Positions 13,113 to 22,700 of a stretch of DNA of 64,000 bases are shown here, in pieces. The DNA is taken from the NCBI RefSeq assembly GCF_011764505.1, contig NZ_AP022839.1, positions 1 to 64,000 of the forward strand, read 5' to 3'. Source of the stretch: Legionella antarctica (GTDB lineage: Bacteria > Pseudomonadota > Gammaproteobacteria > Legionellales > Legionellaceae). Made by a program: the position numbers and the translations under genes. A model generated the notes under the pieces. That model saw only the letters and a list, made by a program, of their open reading frames with translations. It was not told where the DNA came from and ran no database searches. The stretch's first letter is position 1; every line of letters starts with the position of its first letter.

Positions 13113-15230
13113 GGTATCCTGTCAGAATCGCCGGGTAAGTGTCTGCCACTGAGCCCGGACTAATCCGAGCCGCGCGCGTCAGCAAGCGGAATTATCTCGA
13201 GATGCTTATGTGGTGCATGGAACCTGCCGCACTTTAAGTAAGATTAATTCAGCCAATGATGGCATTTCAAATTTTTTAGTCACCCTATCGTAAATATACT
13301 GATAAACGTTAACTTTCAGTTTTCTGGCCGTCTGTACAATCGTGGCAAACGTATCCTTTGATTTGGTGCCATTTTGGGAGACCGTTTGGAGATTGATGTC
13401 GCGTATCCTTGCTTGAAACCGTGTCCCTAATTCAGAGGCATTGTTGTGCAATGGCAGAAATGGATGGTCTAACACCAATAATAACGCTTGTTTTTTAGCA
13501 CGTGTCTTTGCAATGCGTTGATCTAAAACATCATAGCCTGTCGTGGTTGCGAACAAAGTATCAAATTGCATTGATAGTTGTTGGGCCATTGATTGAGATG
13601 GAGCCGTCTTGTAAGTCAATAATGCATGGTAGAAATCCCATAATTGCTCAAGAAATACAGCCAATATATTCTGATTCATATCTGAGAATGGAGTGAGTTT
13701 TTTATAATGACGACCTTCATGGATCCAGCACAGCGCATGATGTAGGGCCAATTTATTAAACTGAGGCGCATCATCTGTCATTAAATAATGGATGAAGTAT
13801 TTCGAGTGCTGATAATAGGCAAGAGCTGCTGACTCAAGAATTATGCGTCGATTCGTGCTGTGTTTTTTTGGATTTGGAAAAAGTGTTCCCATCAAACTAT
13901 CGATTGATTCACGTGTGAGGGGTTGTGCATGCAGCATTGGTTTAATTTGATCCAACCATTTTTTTGCGAGACCAAACTCATCCATTAACTCATAAGCCTC
14001 CTGATTAAACATAAACTTTAATTGGTCTCGACACAGCAACTCCAATAAGGTCAAGCGATCTTTTTTACGACGAGTGAAGTATGCTGTAAAAAAGTCATTA
14101 CATAAAACATGGGTGTAGTGATTTTTGCCGTTAACACGACTGCCTGTGTCATCCATCTGCTGGTACAAGCCTGCGTTGCTACCGGCATCGACAATATCTT
14201 CTTTTTCCTGATGAAAAATATCATTGCCTTCTGTCAGCATGGAAGCAATTTTACCATGTGATATTTGAATACCACATGTTTTTAAAAAGCGCTCAATGGC
14301 GCTCTCCGTCATCCCTGCATCACGGTATAATGTGATGACCAGCGCTTTAACCCCAGGACCAAATTCACTGCCCTTATATTCGCCAGGAATCGGCGCAATA
14401 AAGGTTTTTTTCAAAGATGGTGAGTAATACGTTTCCAGCTTGAATTCAACATTATCCGTGATGATTTTTAGATCCTGGATGATTCGAATCTCAAAACCCT
14501 TGAACTTGGCGTCATCTGGCAGCGTTGCTTTGTCCAGAGCAATCGTAACACGTCTATCAATACGTACGTTTTTTTTGTCTTTGCCTGTGTTTTTATTGTT
14601 CCCTTTACCACGTTTATTGCGATCTCCTTCAGATGAATGATTGGAATTGCCTGTATTATCGCCATTGCTACCTTTGGATTGACCGCGAATATTAGGTTTG
14701 CCCTGTTCACCCTTAAGGCGGTTTATCTCATCACGTAATACTTGGTTTTCCTCTCTGAGCAAAGCATTTTCTTCGGCAAGCATTTCGACCAAATTAACCA
14801 ATACCTTAATGATAGTCACGGCCTTTTTGTCGGCAAGACTATCGATATCTTTTGTTAACTCATCTAAAACTTGTTTGATTTCTTGGCGTTTCATCATCTA
14901 CCACTGCGTTACTAATGCTGATACGGCAATCATAACATGACTTTTTTTGAACGCATTTTTCGAGTTTTAACGCCACTAAGGGCTAAGAAAAAATCTGACC
15001 TCAGGAGGGAGATGTTTTATTAGTGAAAGGGGCTACATTGTGATCTTGGGGATCTTAGGGCATGCATATTGCATGACTTACGTTTGATATGGAAAAACAT
15101 CAGTTTTACAGAAAAACCGTGTCAATAGGTATTTTGAATATTTTTAAAGAATTCCGCTTGCTGACGCGCGCGGCTCGGATTAATCCGGACTCAGTGGCAG
15201 ACACTTACCCGGCGATTCTGACAGGATACC
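13113..15230 (-). mobile_element. IS66-like element with 81-bp inverted repeats (2118 bp)
   Basis: The ends at 13113-13193 and 15150-15230 are inverted copies of one 81-bp sequence (outer end GGTATCCTGTCAGAATCGCC) with only two mismatches, much longer than the roughly 20-bp ends common in IS66. One transposase gene is present and no tnpA/tnpB partners, as in the ISBst12-like subgroup. I found no 8-bp target duplication at the ends, which may mean a flank was deleted or recombined. Confidence 0.85.
13206..14897 (-). CDS. IS66-family transposase (single-gene type)
   Basis: The 563-residue product has an N-terminal coiled coil (about residues 37-65, ENALLREENQVLRDEINRL). A low-complexity basic Asn/Gly/Lys linker follows (about 66-110). 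The IS66 DDE core includes QQMDDTGSRVNGKNHYTHVL, and HNNASELGTRFQARIRDINLQT carries the conserved Glu. It resembles the C-terminal tnpC product of IS66 but stands alone between the 81-bp repeats. The frame is intact. Confidence 0.9.
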   Translation of the reverse strand: MMKRQEIKQVLDELTKDIDSLADKKAVTIIKVLVNLVEMLAEENALLREENQVLRDEINRLKGEQGKPNIRGQSKGSNGDNTGNSNHSSEGDRNKRGKGNNKNTGKDKKNVRIDRRVTIALDKATLPDDAKFKGFEIRIIQDLKIITDNVEFKLETYYSPSLKKTFIAPIPGEYKGSEFGPGVKALVITLYRDAGMTESAIERFLKTCGIQISHGKIASMLTEGNDIFHQEKEDIVDAGSNAGLYQQMDDTGSRVNGKNHYTHVLCNDFFTAYFTRRKKDRLTLLELLCRDQLKFMFNQEAYELMDEFGLAKKWLDQIKPMLHAQPLTRESIDSLMGTLFPNPKKHSTNRRIILESAALAYYQHSKYFIHYLMTDDAPQFNKLALHHALCWIHEGRHYKKLTPFSDMNQNILAVFLEQLWDFYHALLTYKTAPSQSMAQQLSMQFDTLFATTTGYDVLDQRIAKTRAKKQALLLVLDHPFLPLHNNASELGTRFQARIRDINLQTVSQNGTKSKDTFATIVQTARKLKVNVYQYIYDRVTKKFEMPSLAELILLKVRQVPCTT

Positions 15231-15331
15231 AATACTTGTCTTTGATAAACTGGGGGAAAAGCCTCAAATAACCAGGTATTATCTTTAGATAAAAGATAAA
15301 ACCTGGGGTGAGCATTAAATGGATATGTTTT

Positions 15332-15589
15332 TTAATCTGATTTATTTCTAAATTCTTTACCACGTAAGTGACCACGCAAAAAACGAACAAATTTAGATTT
15401 AAAAGAGAAATAAATGCAAAAGAAAAAATAAACAAATACTATATTCAAAAGTGATGTGTCTTGTTGAGCAACTAACTTATTAAAAAAATAAATAGTTATT
15501 ACAAGTAAGGTACTTTTTAAACCTGAAACCATACCCTTTTCTTTTAATAAATTAATGTATGTTTTATTGGCTTCATTTGGATTATACAT
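15332..15589 (-). CDS. Small membrane protein of the conjugation-type cluster
   Basis: The 85-residue product has two hydrophobic segments (about residues 23-43 and 47-63) and a basic C-terminus. It starts five bases after the stop of the 73-residue gene upstream, so the two are probably co-transcribed. I do not recognise the family. TraL-like small pore proteins have a similar size and layout, but no specific motif supports that. Confidence 0.5.
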   Translation of the reverse strand: MYNPNEANKTYINLLKEKGMVSGLKSTLLVITIYFFNKLVAQQDTSLLNIVFVYFFFCIYFSFKSKFVRFLRGHLRGKEFRNKSD

Positions 15590-15594
15590 AATGG

Positions 15595-15816
15595 TTACAT
15601 CGACTCTTTATTTTTTTCACGTTTGATTGATCGATCATGGTTCTTCCAATCTTTATCTTTTGAAAAAATAAATGAAGCTGCTTCTTCAAAAAAATGATCC
15701 ATTTCACTAATTCCAGCCCATGCACAATATTTCTGAATTTCTGCATAAATTTCTTTATTAATTTCAAGTTTAATTTTTTCTTTATCGTCAATTTTTTTAG
15801 CGTTAATTAAAGCCAT
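15595..15816 (-). CDS. Conserved small protein, paralogue of the gene at 55001
   Basis: The 73-residue product matches the 69-residue product at 55001-55210 across nearly its whole length. Shared blocks are KEKIKLEI, CxWAGIS, DHFFEEAA and IFSKDKDW. The charged, helix-rich layout would suit a small DNA-binding or relaxosome accessory protein, but I cannot name the family. In both places it lies downstream of a His/Asn-rich gene and an oriT-like region, so it is probably part of the mobile element's transfer module. Confidence 0.7.
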   Translation of the reverse strand: MALINAKKIDDKEKIKLEINKEIYAEIQKYCAWAGISEMDHFFEEAASFIFSKDKDWKNHDRSIKREKNKESM

Positions 15817-15971
15817 TTAAATTCTCCAATGATTATCCCAGTTAGCATACCAAATCCGGTAATATTTATCACTATAAGGACACTGTAACTACTCTCTTAA
15901 TAGTTTCTAAATGGATCATGATAATCATGATTCGAAGATGAATTATGAAACGTGTCATGATGGTGGTGGTT

Positions 15972-17851
15972 CAGCAGTTCCCGTAACCTACTCAACAGTG
16001 CGCCAGTACTGCATCCCAACTATTTTATTTCGTAAACTTTTTTGCTATTTTATCTTTAATTTAAAACTGAATGATAGAATGTCCAAAGATGTTACCAATA
16101 AGAAAATTTTTGTCTGCAGTTGGGTTGATCACTGTAGTTCGTAAAGAGTTTCAGAAAATCAAATCTCCCCGTGATGCTGCGCCAGGGAAAAATGTTATTT
16201 CGTTGACGGATTGTTTGATGTCTGCCTTTGCGATGTTTAATCTCAAGTACCCTTCATTACTCCAATTTGATAGGAGTCACCGACTGGATCCCCAAGTTCA
16301 ACATAATTTAGGAACTCTTTATGGCATTGAACAGATCCCTAGTGATACGTACATGCGCGAGCGATTGGATGAAGGAGCCCCATCTACTCTGCGTAAAGTC
16401 TATAAGCGGTTATTTGCCTTTCTTCAAAGAGGGAAATCCCTGGAATCTTATCGTTACCTAAACGGTCGTTATTTACTGGCTGGGGATGGAACTGGATTTT
16501 TTGCATCCAATGTAATTCATTGCGACCAATGTTGTATTAAGCATGATCACAAATTATCTGTAGTTTTAACCACAAAGCAATCTATTACCGACCTATCTCT
16601 GAAAGCACGTAGTTATATTTTAGCTAATCCACTACGAACATATTTTGCATTATGGTATATAGATGACCACAAAAAAATTACTTTGATTCCAATTAAAGAT
16701 ATCGATAGTTTGCCTACATTGCTGCATGATAAAAAAATGTATAAGGAATTATCAAAAGAAGTTAAGGCGGAAATAGAGCTGGCCATCAAATCCTATCATT
16801 ATGCTCGATTTCCTGACGAGAAGGTCTCGTATTACCACAATATGTATTGCGCAGCCATAGTTCACCCGGATAAAAAAGTGGTTATTCCATTTGTACCAGA
16901 ACTTATCATGAAAGAAGATGGCGATACTAAAAACGACTGTGAACGCAACGCTTCCAAACGGTTATATAGGGATTTGAAACGAGAACACCCACACTTAAAA
17001 GTCATTGTCGTTGAAGACAGCTTGGCTTCAAATTACCCTCACCTCAATGAGCTTAAAAACCTGGATATGCAGTTCATAACGGGTGCTAAAGAAGGGGATC
17101 ACAAAGCACTATTTAAATGGCTCAACGAACATGAGTGTATTACTTATGAGCACAAAACAGAAGACGGGGTGACGCACAGTTACCGTTATATTAATGGCGC
17201 ACCACTCAATACAAGCCATTATGATTTTAAAGTAAATTTCATGGAGTACTGGGAAACAAATAAAAAGGGTGGCAAGCAACATTTTAGCTGGGTCACTGAC
17301 ATAACGATTACCAATAACAATGCTTATGACATTATGCGAGGAGGACGTGCGAACTGGAAAATAGAAAATCCCATATTTAATACACTCAAAAACCTAAACT
17401 ACCACTTTGGTCATAATTTTGGACATGGATATAAAAATCTCTCGACCATGCTAGCCTTATTGATGATGCTCGCTTTCTTTGTTGATCAGGTTCAGGAGCT
17501 TTGTTGTAATATGTTCCAAAAAGCACTAAAAATGCGCCAATCAAAAATTGGTCTCTGGGATAAAATGAAACGCCTATTCAGTGAATATTTTGTTGATAAT
17601 TGGAATGATTTATTTAACGCAATTATTCATGGGCAGGAGAAAATCAAACTTAATCCCATTAATACCTCATAGCATCTTATTTTTGAACACGGCTATTGTT
17701 TTGGTTTTAAATGAGTTTTTGAGTTTTGATAACGATTAGTGCTTGTTTTGCAATCAGATGATTTGTGAATTGCTTGTTGCTGCCCATGAGGAATAGATAG
17801 GGAATATTCTATTACCTATCGGTGGGGAGAAACTGGTAGCGGGAACCGCTG
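15972..17851 (+). mobile_element. IS4-like element, copy A (1880 bp, intact)
   Basis: The ends are CAGCAGTTCCCG and, inverted, CAGCGGTTCCCG. The direct repeat GTGGTGGTT flanks both sides (15963-15971 and 17852-17860), a 9-bp target duplication. Copies B (19677-21556) and C (48794-52139, split by IS3) are the same element, and the predicted transposases of A and B are identical. Confidence 0.93.
16071..17672 (+). CDS. IS4-like DDE transposase, copy A
   Basis: The 533-residue product shows likely DDE positions in LLAGDGTGFFAS (about residue 140), VVEDSLASNYPHLNEL (about 315) and NWKIENPIFNTLKNLNYHFG (about 430). A hydrophobic stretch follows (MLALLMMLAFFVDQV). The 9-bp target duplication fits the IS4 superfamily; the exact subfamily is not clear to me. 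The frame is intact and identical to copy B. Confidence 0.88.
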   Translation: MIECPKMLPIRKFLSAVGLITVVRKEFQKIKSPRDAAPGKNVISLTDCLMSAFAMFNLKYPSLLQFDRSHRLDPQVQHNLGTLYGIEQIPSDTYMRERLDEGAPSTLRKVYKRLFAFLQRGKSLESYRYLNGRYLLAGDGTGFFASNVIHCDQCCIKHDHKLSVVLTTKQSITDLSLKARSYILANPLRTYFALWYIDDHKKITLIPIKDIDSLPTLLHDKKMYKELSKEVKAEIELAIKSYHYARFPDEKVSYYHNMYCAAIVHPDKKVVIPFVPELIMKEDGDTKNDCERNASKRLYRDLKREHPHLKVIVVEDSLASNYPHLNELKNLDMQFITGAKEGDHKALFKWLNEHECITYEHKTEDGVTHSYRYINGAPLNTSHYDFKVNFMEYWETNKKGGKQHFSWVTDITITNNNAYDIMRGGRANWKIENPIFNTLKNLNYHFGHNFGHGYKNLSTMLALLMMLAFFVDQVQELCCNMFQKALKMRQSKIGLWDKMKRLFSEYFVDNWNDLFNAIIHGQEKIKLNPINTS

Positions 17852-18127
17852 GTGGTGGTTATGAGAATCATTAAAAGAGCTGGTATGATTATTAAAATGA
17901 TTATGATGGCGATTACTTTCTGCAAAGGGATCATGGCTTATTGAGTTTCCAGCACCAAAAGGATTGCCATGGATATCAACCGAACCATTCATTGGTAAAC
18001 TACTTGCTGGATTTATTCGGTTTTGATTGTCATCACTAAATGAATGGGCATTGTGTCTTGTACTCTCAATTCCATTTTTAAATGATGAAAAGGTTGAATT
18101 TAACCAGTCAAAAATTTTCATAAACAT

Positions 18128-18598
18128 TCCTTATTTTTAATGTAACTTATTTTTAAATTTGAAACCTGCACACGCCCAGTTTTATCCGCTTTTAAATCAC
18201 TGATTTTCTTTATACTAAGTAGTATATCTGCTTTATACCTTTTTTGAATTATATTCTGCTGTCTGATCTAACCCCCTCACACACCACGCAGTGGCTCTGG
18301 CTAGATAGTTCCGTTTCAAGTCCTTGATTATTAACGGATAAATAATAGTTATACCATTTTTCTAAAATGATATAACATTTTTAATGAAATCAACCCGTAT
18401 ACAATAGTATACTAAGATAAGCCATATAAATCAGTATTATCAATGGTTCAATTTATTAGTATACTATAGCATACGAATGTATGCCATAGTATACGAAAAG
18501 CATGCTATAGAATACAGGTGTATGCCAAGGCATACGACAAAATACTGGATTCTAATTACAAATCCTTGCAGTAATCGGTCAATAAGGAGAGCAACGCA
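18128..18598. promoter_or_regulatory. Candidate oriT / relaxosome binding region A
   Basis: This 470-bp gap lies between the His/Asn-rich gene (minus) and two relaxosome-like genes (plus). Read on the minus strand, 18290-18276 gives TGCGTGGTGTGTGAG, which resembles the nic region of F-type plasmids (TGCGTGGGGTGTGG). At about 18395-18535 there is a cluster of at least six short sites around the cores GTATAC and GCATAC, several as inverted pairs, ending 65 bases before the gene at 18599. The paralogous locus at 52681-53150 has the same layout. The assignment is inferred from context. Confidence 0.55.
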
Positions 18599-19015
18599 AT
18601 GATGCCTTTATCCATAAGAATAGAAAGAAACGAAGAAGATTATTTAAGGAAAATAGCAGATCAAAACAATATTTCTATTGGTAAATCGCTTAAAAAAGTT
18701 TTGGAATGGTGTGCTCTCAATGATGTTGACTTATCAAAATCACACAGTGTTTTTGATGAAGAAGTTAGAAAAATGATAGAGCATATTCACGTGTCCATTC
18801 CCAACTTAATGTACCTATCCAGAATGAATACTTTGTTTTCTGGGGAGGGAATAGCCAAAGAAAAATCAGAAGAATTTAAAAAGACTTCTCTGGATTATAT
18901 CAATAATACCTGCGGTGATTTTCAATACATCCATTATAATAATGTACGTGTTTCGATTAATCCATTTGGCATGAAACAGGTTCCAAGCGGCAAGGAAACA
19001 ACCCTATGGAAATGA
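18599..19015 (+). CDS. Putative relaxosome/DNA-binding protein
   Basis: The 138-residue product starts behind AAGGAGAG. The N-terminal segment (LSIRIERNEEDYLRKIADQNNISIGKSLKKVLEW) looks like a ribbon-helix-helix fold: a beta strand and two helices. The rest is helical and charged. It lies next to the palindrome cluster and ahead of a second small helical protein, like TraY/TraM-type accessory factors beside F-type oriT. The role is inferred from position and fold; no family name can be given. Confidence 0.55.
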   Translation: MMPLSIRIERNEEDYLRKIADQNNISIGKSLKKVLEWCALNDVDLSKSHSVFDEEVRKMIEHIHVSIPNLMYLSRMNTLFSGEGIAKEKSEEFKKTSLDYINNTCGDFQYIHYNNVRVSINPFGMKQVPSGKETTLWK

Positions 19016-19341
19016 TTTTGGATGCGGGAAAAGACACTATCAACTCTTTAGAAAAAATAGCAAAAATAGAAGACAAACCTCTTGATGTAATTGCTCTGGA
19101 AATGATGGCTTTAGGTGCTCGTGTTTATCATGCTTCCAAGGAAGAAAATCCAAAGAATGATATAGACATGCATAGGAATATATTAAAAACAGCTCTGGTT
19201 AATCATGAATTATTATCAGAAATATTAACCATTATCTTTAATAAAGAACGTTCAAAACTTAAGGCTTATGACAGTGAAAGCGCCATTAAAATGGCTGAGC
19301 AATTGGCTGAAAAATACTTAAGGGGTGGCGAGAGACTATAA
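19006..19341 (+). CDS. Small helical protein, partner of the preceding gene
   Basis: The 111-residue product overlaps the previous gene by ten bases, so the two are translationally coupled. It is mostly helical and charged, with no membrane segment. It ends five bases inside the convergent end of traI (stop at 19336 on the other strand). I do not recognise it; a relaxosome or transfer-regulation role is possible from context. Confidence 0.5.
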   Translation: MEMILDAGKDTINSLEKIAKIEDKPLDVIALEMMALGARVYHASKEENPKNDIDMHRNILKTALVNHELLSEILTIIFNKERSKLKAYDSESAIKMAEQLAEKYLRGGERL

Positions 19342-19676
19342 CTCTCGCTCTAAATTTCTTAGTTTGTTCCTGGTGGAGTTTGTCATTTCCTGCTTAATGA
19401 AATCTTTTATTTTCTCCTGACTTATTTGTCTTTCTATGGAGTGTACAGAGGCATTTTTTGTTATTTTTTCATCAGGATTATTGTGAGTTTCTTTAATGGA
19501 ATTTGTTACATTTTGATCGTGAATTTTTTTAAATTCAGAAGGCGTTATTTCATTTTTAATGACGGCTTTTAGTGCTTCTTTCCCATCGATTACCAACACA
19601 TCATTTAAGTCATGCCCTTCTTTTTTTGGCATGATGACAGACACCTTTTTCCCCTCTTTTTCAAGCCTATCAAGAG
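19336..19676 (-). pseudogene. traI: traI-like gene, 3' fragment (C-terminal Toprim end)
   Basis: This is the end of the relaxase/primase gene cut by IS4-like copy B. It encodes the last part of a Toprim domain (KVSVIMPKKEGHDLNDVLV, with the acidic HDLND motif) and a charged helical tail of about 80 residues. It joins in frame to 21557-21873 when the IS and one copy of TATCAAGAG are removed. Confidence 0.8.
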
Positions 19677-21556
19677 CAGCAGTTCCCGTAACCTACTCAA
19701 CAGTGCGCCAGTACTGCATCCCAACTATTTTATTTCGTAAACTTTTTTGCTATTTTATCTTTAATTTAAAACTGAATGATAGAATGTCCAAAGATGTTAC
19801 CAATAAGAAAATTTTTGTCTGCAGTTGGGTTGATCACTGTAGTTCGTAAAGAGTTTCAGAAAATCAAATCTCCCCGTGATGCTGCGCCAGGGAAAAATGT
19901 TATTTCGTTGACGGATTGTTTGATGTCTGCCTTTGCGATGTTTAATCTCAAGTACCCTTCATTACTCCAATTTGATAGGAGTCACCGACTGGATCCCCAA
20001 GTTCAACATAATTTAGGAACTCTTTATGGCATTGAACAGATCCCTAGTGATACGTACATGCGCGAGCGATTGGATGAAGGAGCCCCATCTACTCTGCGTA
20101 AAGTCTATAAGCGGTTATTTGCCTTTCTTCAAAGAGGGAAATCCCTGGAATCTTATCGTTACCTAAACGGTCGTTATTTACTGGCTGGGGATGGAACTGG
20201 ATTTTTTGCATCCAATGTAATTCATTGCGACCAATGTTGTATTAAGCATGATCACAAATTATCTGTAGTTTTAACCACAAAGCAATCTATTACCGACCTA
20301 TCTCTGAAAGCACGTAGTTATATTTTAGCTAATCCACTACGAACATATTTTGCATTATGGTATATAGATGACCACAAAAAAATTACTTTGATTCCAATTA
20401 AAGATATCGATAGTTTGCCTACATTGCTGCATGATAAAAAAATGTATAAGGAATTATCAAAAGAAGTTAAGGCGGAAATAGAGCTGGCCATCAAATCCTA
20501 TCATTATGCTCGATTTCCTGACGAGAAGGTCTCGTATTACCACAATATGTATTGCGCAGCCATAGTTCACCCGGATAAAAAAGTGGTTATTCCATTTGTA
20601 CCAGAACTTATCATGAAAGAAGATGGCGATACTAAAAACGACTGTGAACGCAACGCTTCCAAACGGTTATATAGGGATTTGAAACGAGAACACCCACACT
20701 TAAAAGTCATTGTCGTTGAAGACAGCTTGGCTTCAAATTACCCTCACCTCAATGAGCTTAAAAACCTGGATATGCAGTTCATAACGGGTGCTAAAGAAGG
20801 GGATCACAAAGCACTATTTAAATGGCTCAACGAACATGAGTGTATTACTTATGAGCACAAAACAGAAGACGGGGTGACGCACAGTTACCGTTATATTAAT
20901 GGCGCACCACTCAATACAAGCCATTATGATTTTAAAGTAAATTTCATGGAGTACTGGGAAACAAATAAAAAGGGTGGCAAGCAACATTTTAGCTGGGTCA
21001 CTGACATAACGATTACCAATAACAATGCTTATGACATTATGCGAGGAGGACGTGCGAACTGGAAAATAGAAAATCCCATATTTAATACACTCAAAAACCT
21101 AAACTACCACTTTGGTCATAATTTTGGACATGGATATAAAAATCTCTCGACCATGCTAGCCTTATTGATGATGCTCGCTTTCTTTGTTGATCAGGTTCAG
21201 GAGCTTTGTTGTAATATGTTCCAAAAAGCACTAAAAATGCGCCAATCAAAAATTGGTCTCTGGGATAAAATGAAACGCCTATTCAGTGAATATTTTGTTG
21301 ATAATTGGAATGATTTATTTAACGCAATTATTCATGGGCAGGAGAAAATCAAACTTAATCCCATTAATACCTCATAGCATCTTATTTTTGAACACGGCTA
21401 TTGTTTTGGTTTTAAATGAGTTTTTGAGTTTTGATAACGATTAGTGCTTGTTTTGCAATCAGATGATTTGTGAATTGCTTGTTGCTGCCCATGAGGAATA
21501 GATAGGGAATATTCTATTACCTATCGGTGGGGAGAAACTGGTAGCGGGAACCGCTG
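19677..21556 (+). mobile_element. IS4-like element, copy B (1880 bp, intact)
   Basis: It has the same ends as copy A. The 9-bp direct repeat TATCAAGAG flanks it (19668-19676 and 21557-21565). It is inserted in the Toprim domain of traI. Confidence 0.93.
19776..21377 (+). CDS. IS4-like DDE transposase, copy B
   Basis: The predicted protein is identical to copy A (533 residues, same GDGTG, VEDSLASN and WKIENP positions). The frame is intact. The identity of the copies points to recent spread within this replicon. Confidence 0.88.
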   Translation: MIECPKMLPIRKFLSAVGLITVVRKEFQKIKSPRDAAPGKNVISLTDCLMSAFAMFNLKYPSLLQFDRSHRLDPQVQHNLGTLYGIEQIPSDTYMRERLDEGAPSTLRKVYKRLFAFLQRGKSLESYRYLNGRYLLAGDGTGFFASNVIHCDQCCIKHDHKLSVVLTTKQSITDLSLKARSYILANPLRTYFALWYIDDHKKITLIPIKDIDSLPTLLHDKKMYKELSKEVKAEIELAIKSYHYARFPDEKVSYYHNMYCAAIVHPDKKVVIPFVPELIMKEDGDTKNDCERNASKRLYRDLKREHPHLKVIVVEDSLASNYPHLNELKNLDMQFITGAKEGDHKALFKWLNEHECITYEHKTEDGVTHSYRYINGAPLNTSHYDFKVNFMEYWETNKKGGKQHFSWVTDITITNNNAYDIMRGGRANWKIENPIFNTLKNLNYHFGHNFGHGYKNLSTMLALLMMLAFFVDQVQELCCNMFQKALKMRQSKIGLWDKMKRLFSEYFVDNWNDLFNAIIHGQEKIKLNPINTS

Positions 21557-21873
21557 TATCAAGAGCATCTATAATAAGGCTTGTTTTATAGGTATCCTTG
21601 CCATCATTATCGACACACAAGACCACTTCTTTACCTAAATTGTGATGTTTTATATTCTTAAAATTACCCTTCCCAAGTACTGTTACTACTCGTGCCTTGT
21701 TATCTACACTGACGATACTAAGCCCTGTTTCAACCCCTTCTGTAACGTATGTTTTTTCTTTTTGATACGCTTTATTAAGCTCCACATAGTAACCCTCTTT
21801 TCTGCCAAAACTTTGCTTTATTGGATCTGATTTCTCATCTTTCCCTGCATTATTTTGATTAAGCTTAATTACT
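21557..21873 (-). pseudogene. traI: traI-like gene, middle fragment (Toprim)
   Basis: This encodes about 105 residues of a Toprim domain: VTEGVETGLSIVSVD with the conserved Glu, then VVLCVDNDGKD with the Asp-x-Asp pair. On one side IS21 separates it from the helicase part; on the other, IS4-like copy B separates it from the tail. The frame joins IEV to IKLNQNNAG when IS21 and one copy of AATTACT are removed. Confidence 0.85.
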
Positions 21874-21944
21874 GTCATGGGTCACGATTACTAGCCCACC
21901 CTCTGGCCACTCAAAGTAGCCCACTTAGGGTAAATTTTTTTAAC

Positions 21945-22700
21945 TCACTTGTCATCTACTAAATTAAATTTCGGTATAAATTTTTTCCTGTATGACTCCC
22001 CATCAAGAACAATTCGATAAGCTTTATTTACGATACGATCTAATGCTGCGTTTGCCATAACCGGATCATAAAATAGCTCCATCCATCCTTCTATTTTACG
22101 GTTAGTAGTTATAATTAGCATAGAGTTTACATGGATAGCTGCTATTAAATCATACAGATCAGTGGACTGTTCTGGCGATAATGCTTTCAGCCCGAAGTCA
22201 TCTAAAATAAGCACATCGTATCGTGAGTAACGTTTAAAAAGCGCAGTCCATGTTTCATCCGCTCTTGCTTGGTGGAACTGATTTAACAGTTCATTCGCTC
22301 TTATAAAGCAGACTTTTTTATGTCGTTGACATGCCATTAGACCCAGGGCTTGAGCCAGGTGAGTCTTTCCGGTGCCAACAGGTCCCATGATGATGACATG
22401 GTTTTTTTCTTTGATAAACTTCCCTGTCATCAGGGTGCGGATGGCTTGTGTGACTTGTGTTGAATATCGAGCCAGTTCAAAATTTTCAAAACACTGAGGC
22501 TCCTCAAATCGAGCTTGCCTTACACGCCCAGCAAGCAATTTTTGTTGACGAGCCTCATCCTCATCCTGAAACAACATTGAGAGCAACTCTTCATAAGAGA
22601 GGGACGCTGCGCGAGCCTGTTCTACTCTTGCTAGCAGTGTGTCTGGGATCCCTGTCAAACGTAGTTTTTTTGCAAGCTCTAACATATTGATATCACTCAT
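21945..22700 (-). CDS. istB: IS21 helper ATPase IstB
   Basis: IstB is a DnaA/DnaC-like AAA+ ATPase that activates the IS21 transposase and helps select the target. Walker A is GPVGTGKTH and Walker B is YDVLILDDFGL. I chose ATG 22700 (MSDINMLELAKKL), which overlaps the istA stop, over a longer form; translational coupling is usual here. About 251 residues, typical length. Confidence 0.93.
   Translation of the reverse strand: MSDINMLELAKKLRLTGIPDTLLARVEQARAASLSYEELLSMLFQDEDEARQQKLLAGRVRQARFEEPQCFENFELARYSTQVTQAIRTLMTGKFIKEKNHVIIMGPVGTGKTHLAQALGLMACQRHKKVCFIRANELLNQFHQARADETWTALFKRYSRYDVLILDDFGLKALSPEQSTDLYDLIAAIHVNSMLIITTNRKIEGWMELFYDPVMANAALDRIVNKAYRIVLDGESYRKKFIPKFNLVDDK

Larger units (their letters stand above)
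15897..18127 (-). pseudogene. His/Asn-rich gene interrupted by an IS4-like element
   Basis: The 5' part (17852-18127) encodes about 90 residues starting MFMKIFDWLNSTF. Its middle block NRINPASSLPMNG..D..GNPFG also occurs in the gene at 53151, and its tail is rich in His and Asn. The reading frame is broken by the insertion at 15972-17851, flanked by the 9-bp duplication GTGGTGGTT. The 3' part continues at 15971-15897 as a His/Asn/Ser-rich tail ending HDPFRNY and a TAA stop. Removing the IS and one duplication restores one frame. Function is unknown; it lies directly next to the oriT-like region. Confidence 0.75.

Noticed and set aside
15089..15271. Short plus-strand reading frame across the IS66-like right end
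   Set aside because: Most of it is the inverted repeat itself; it is not protein-like.
15911..16144. Plus-strand frame leading into IS4-like copy A (and its equivalent at 19559)
   Set aside because: It is made of antisense His/Asn-rich gene sequence plus IS end; the transposase starts at 16071 in another frame.
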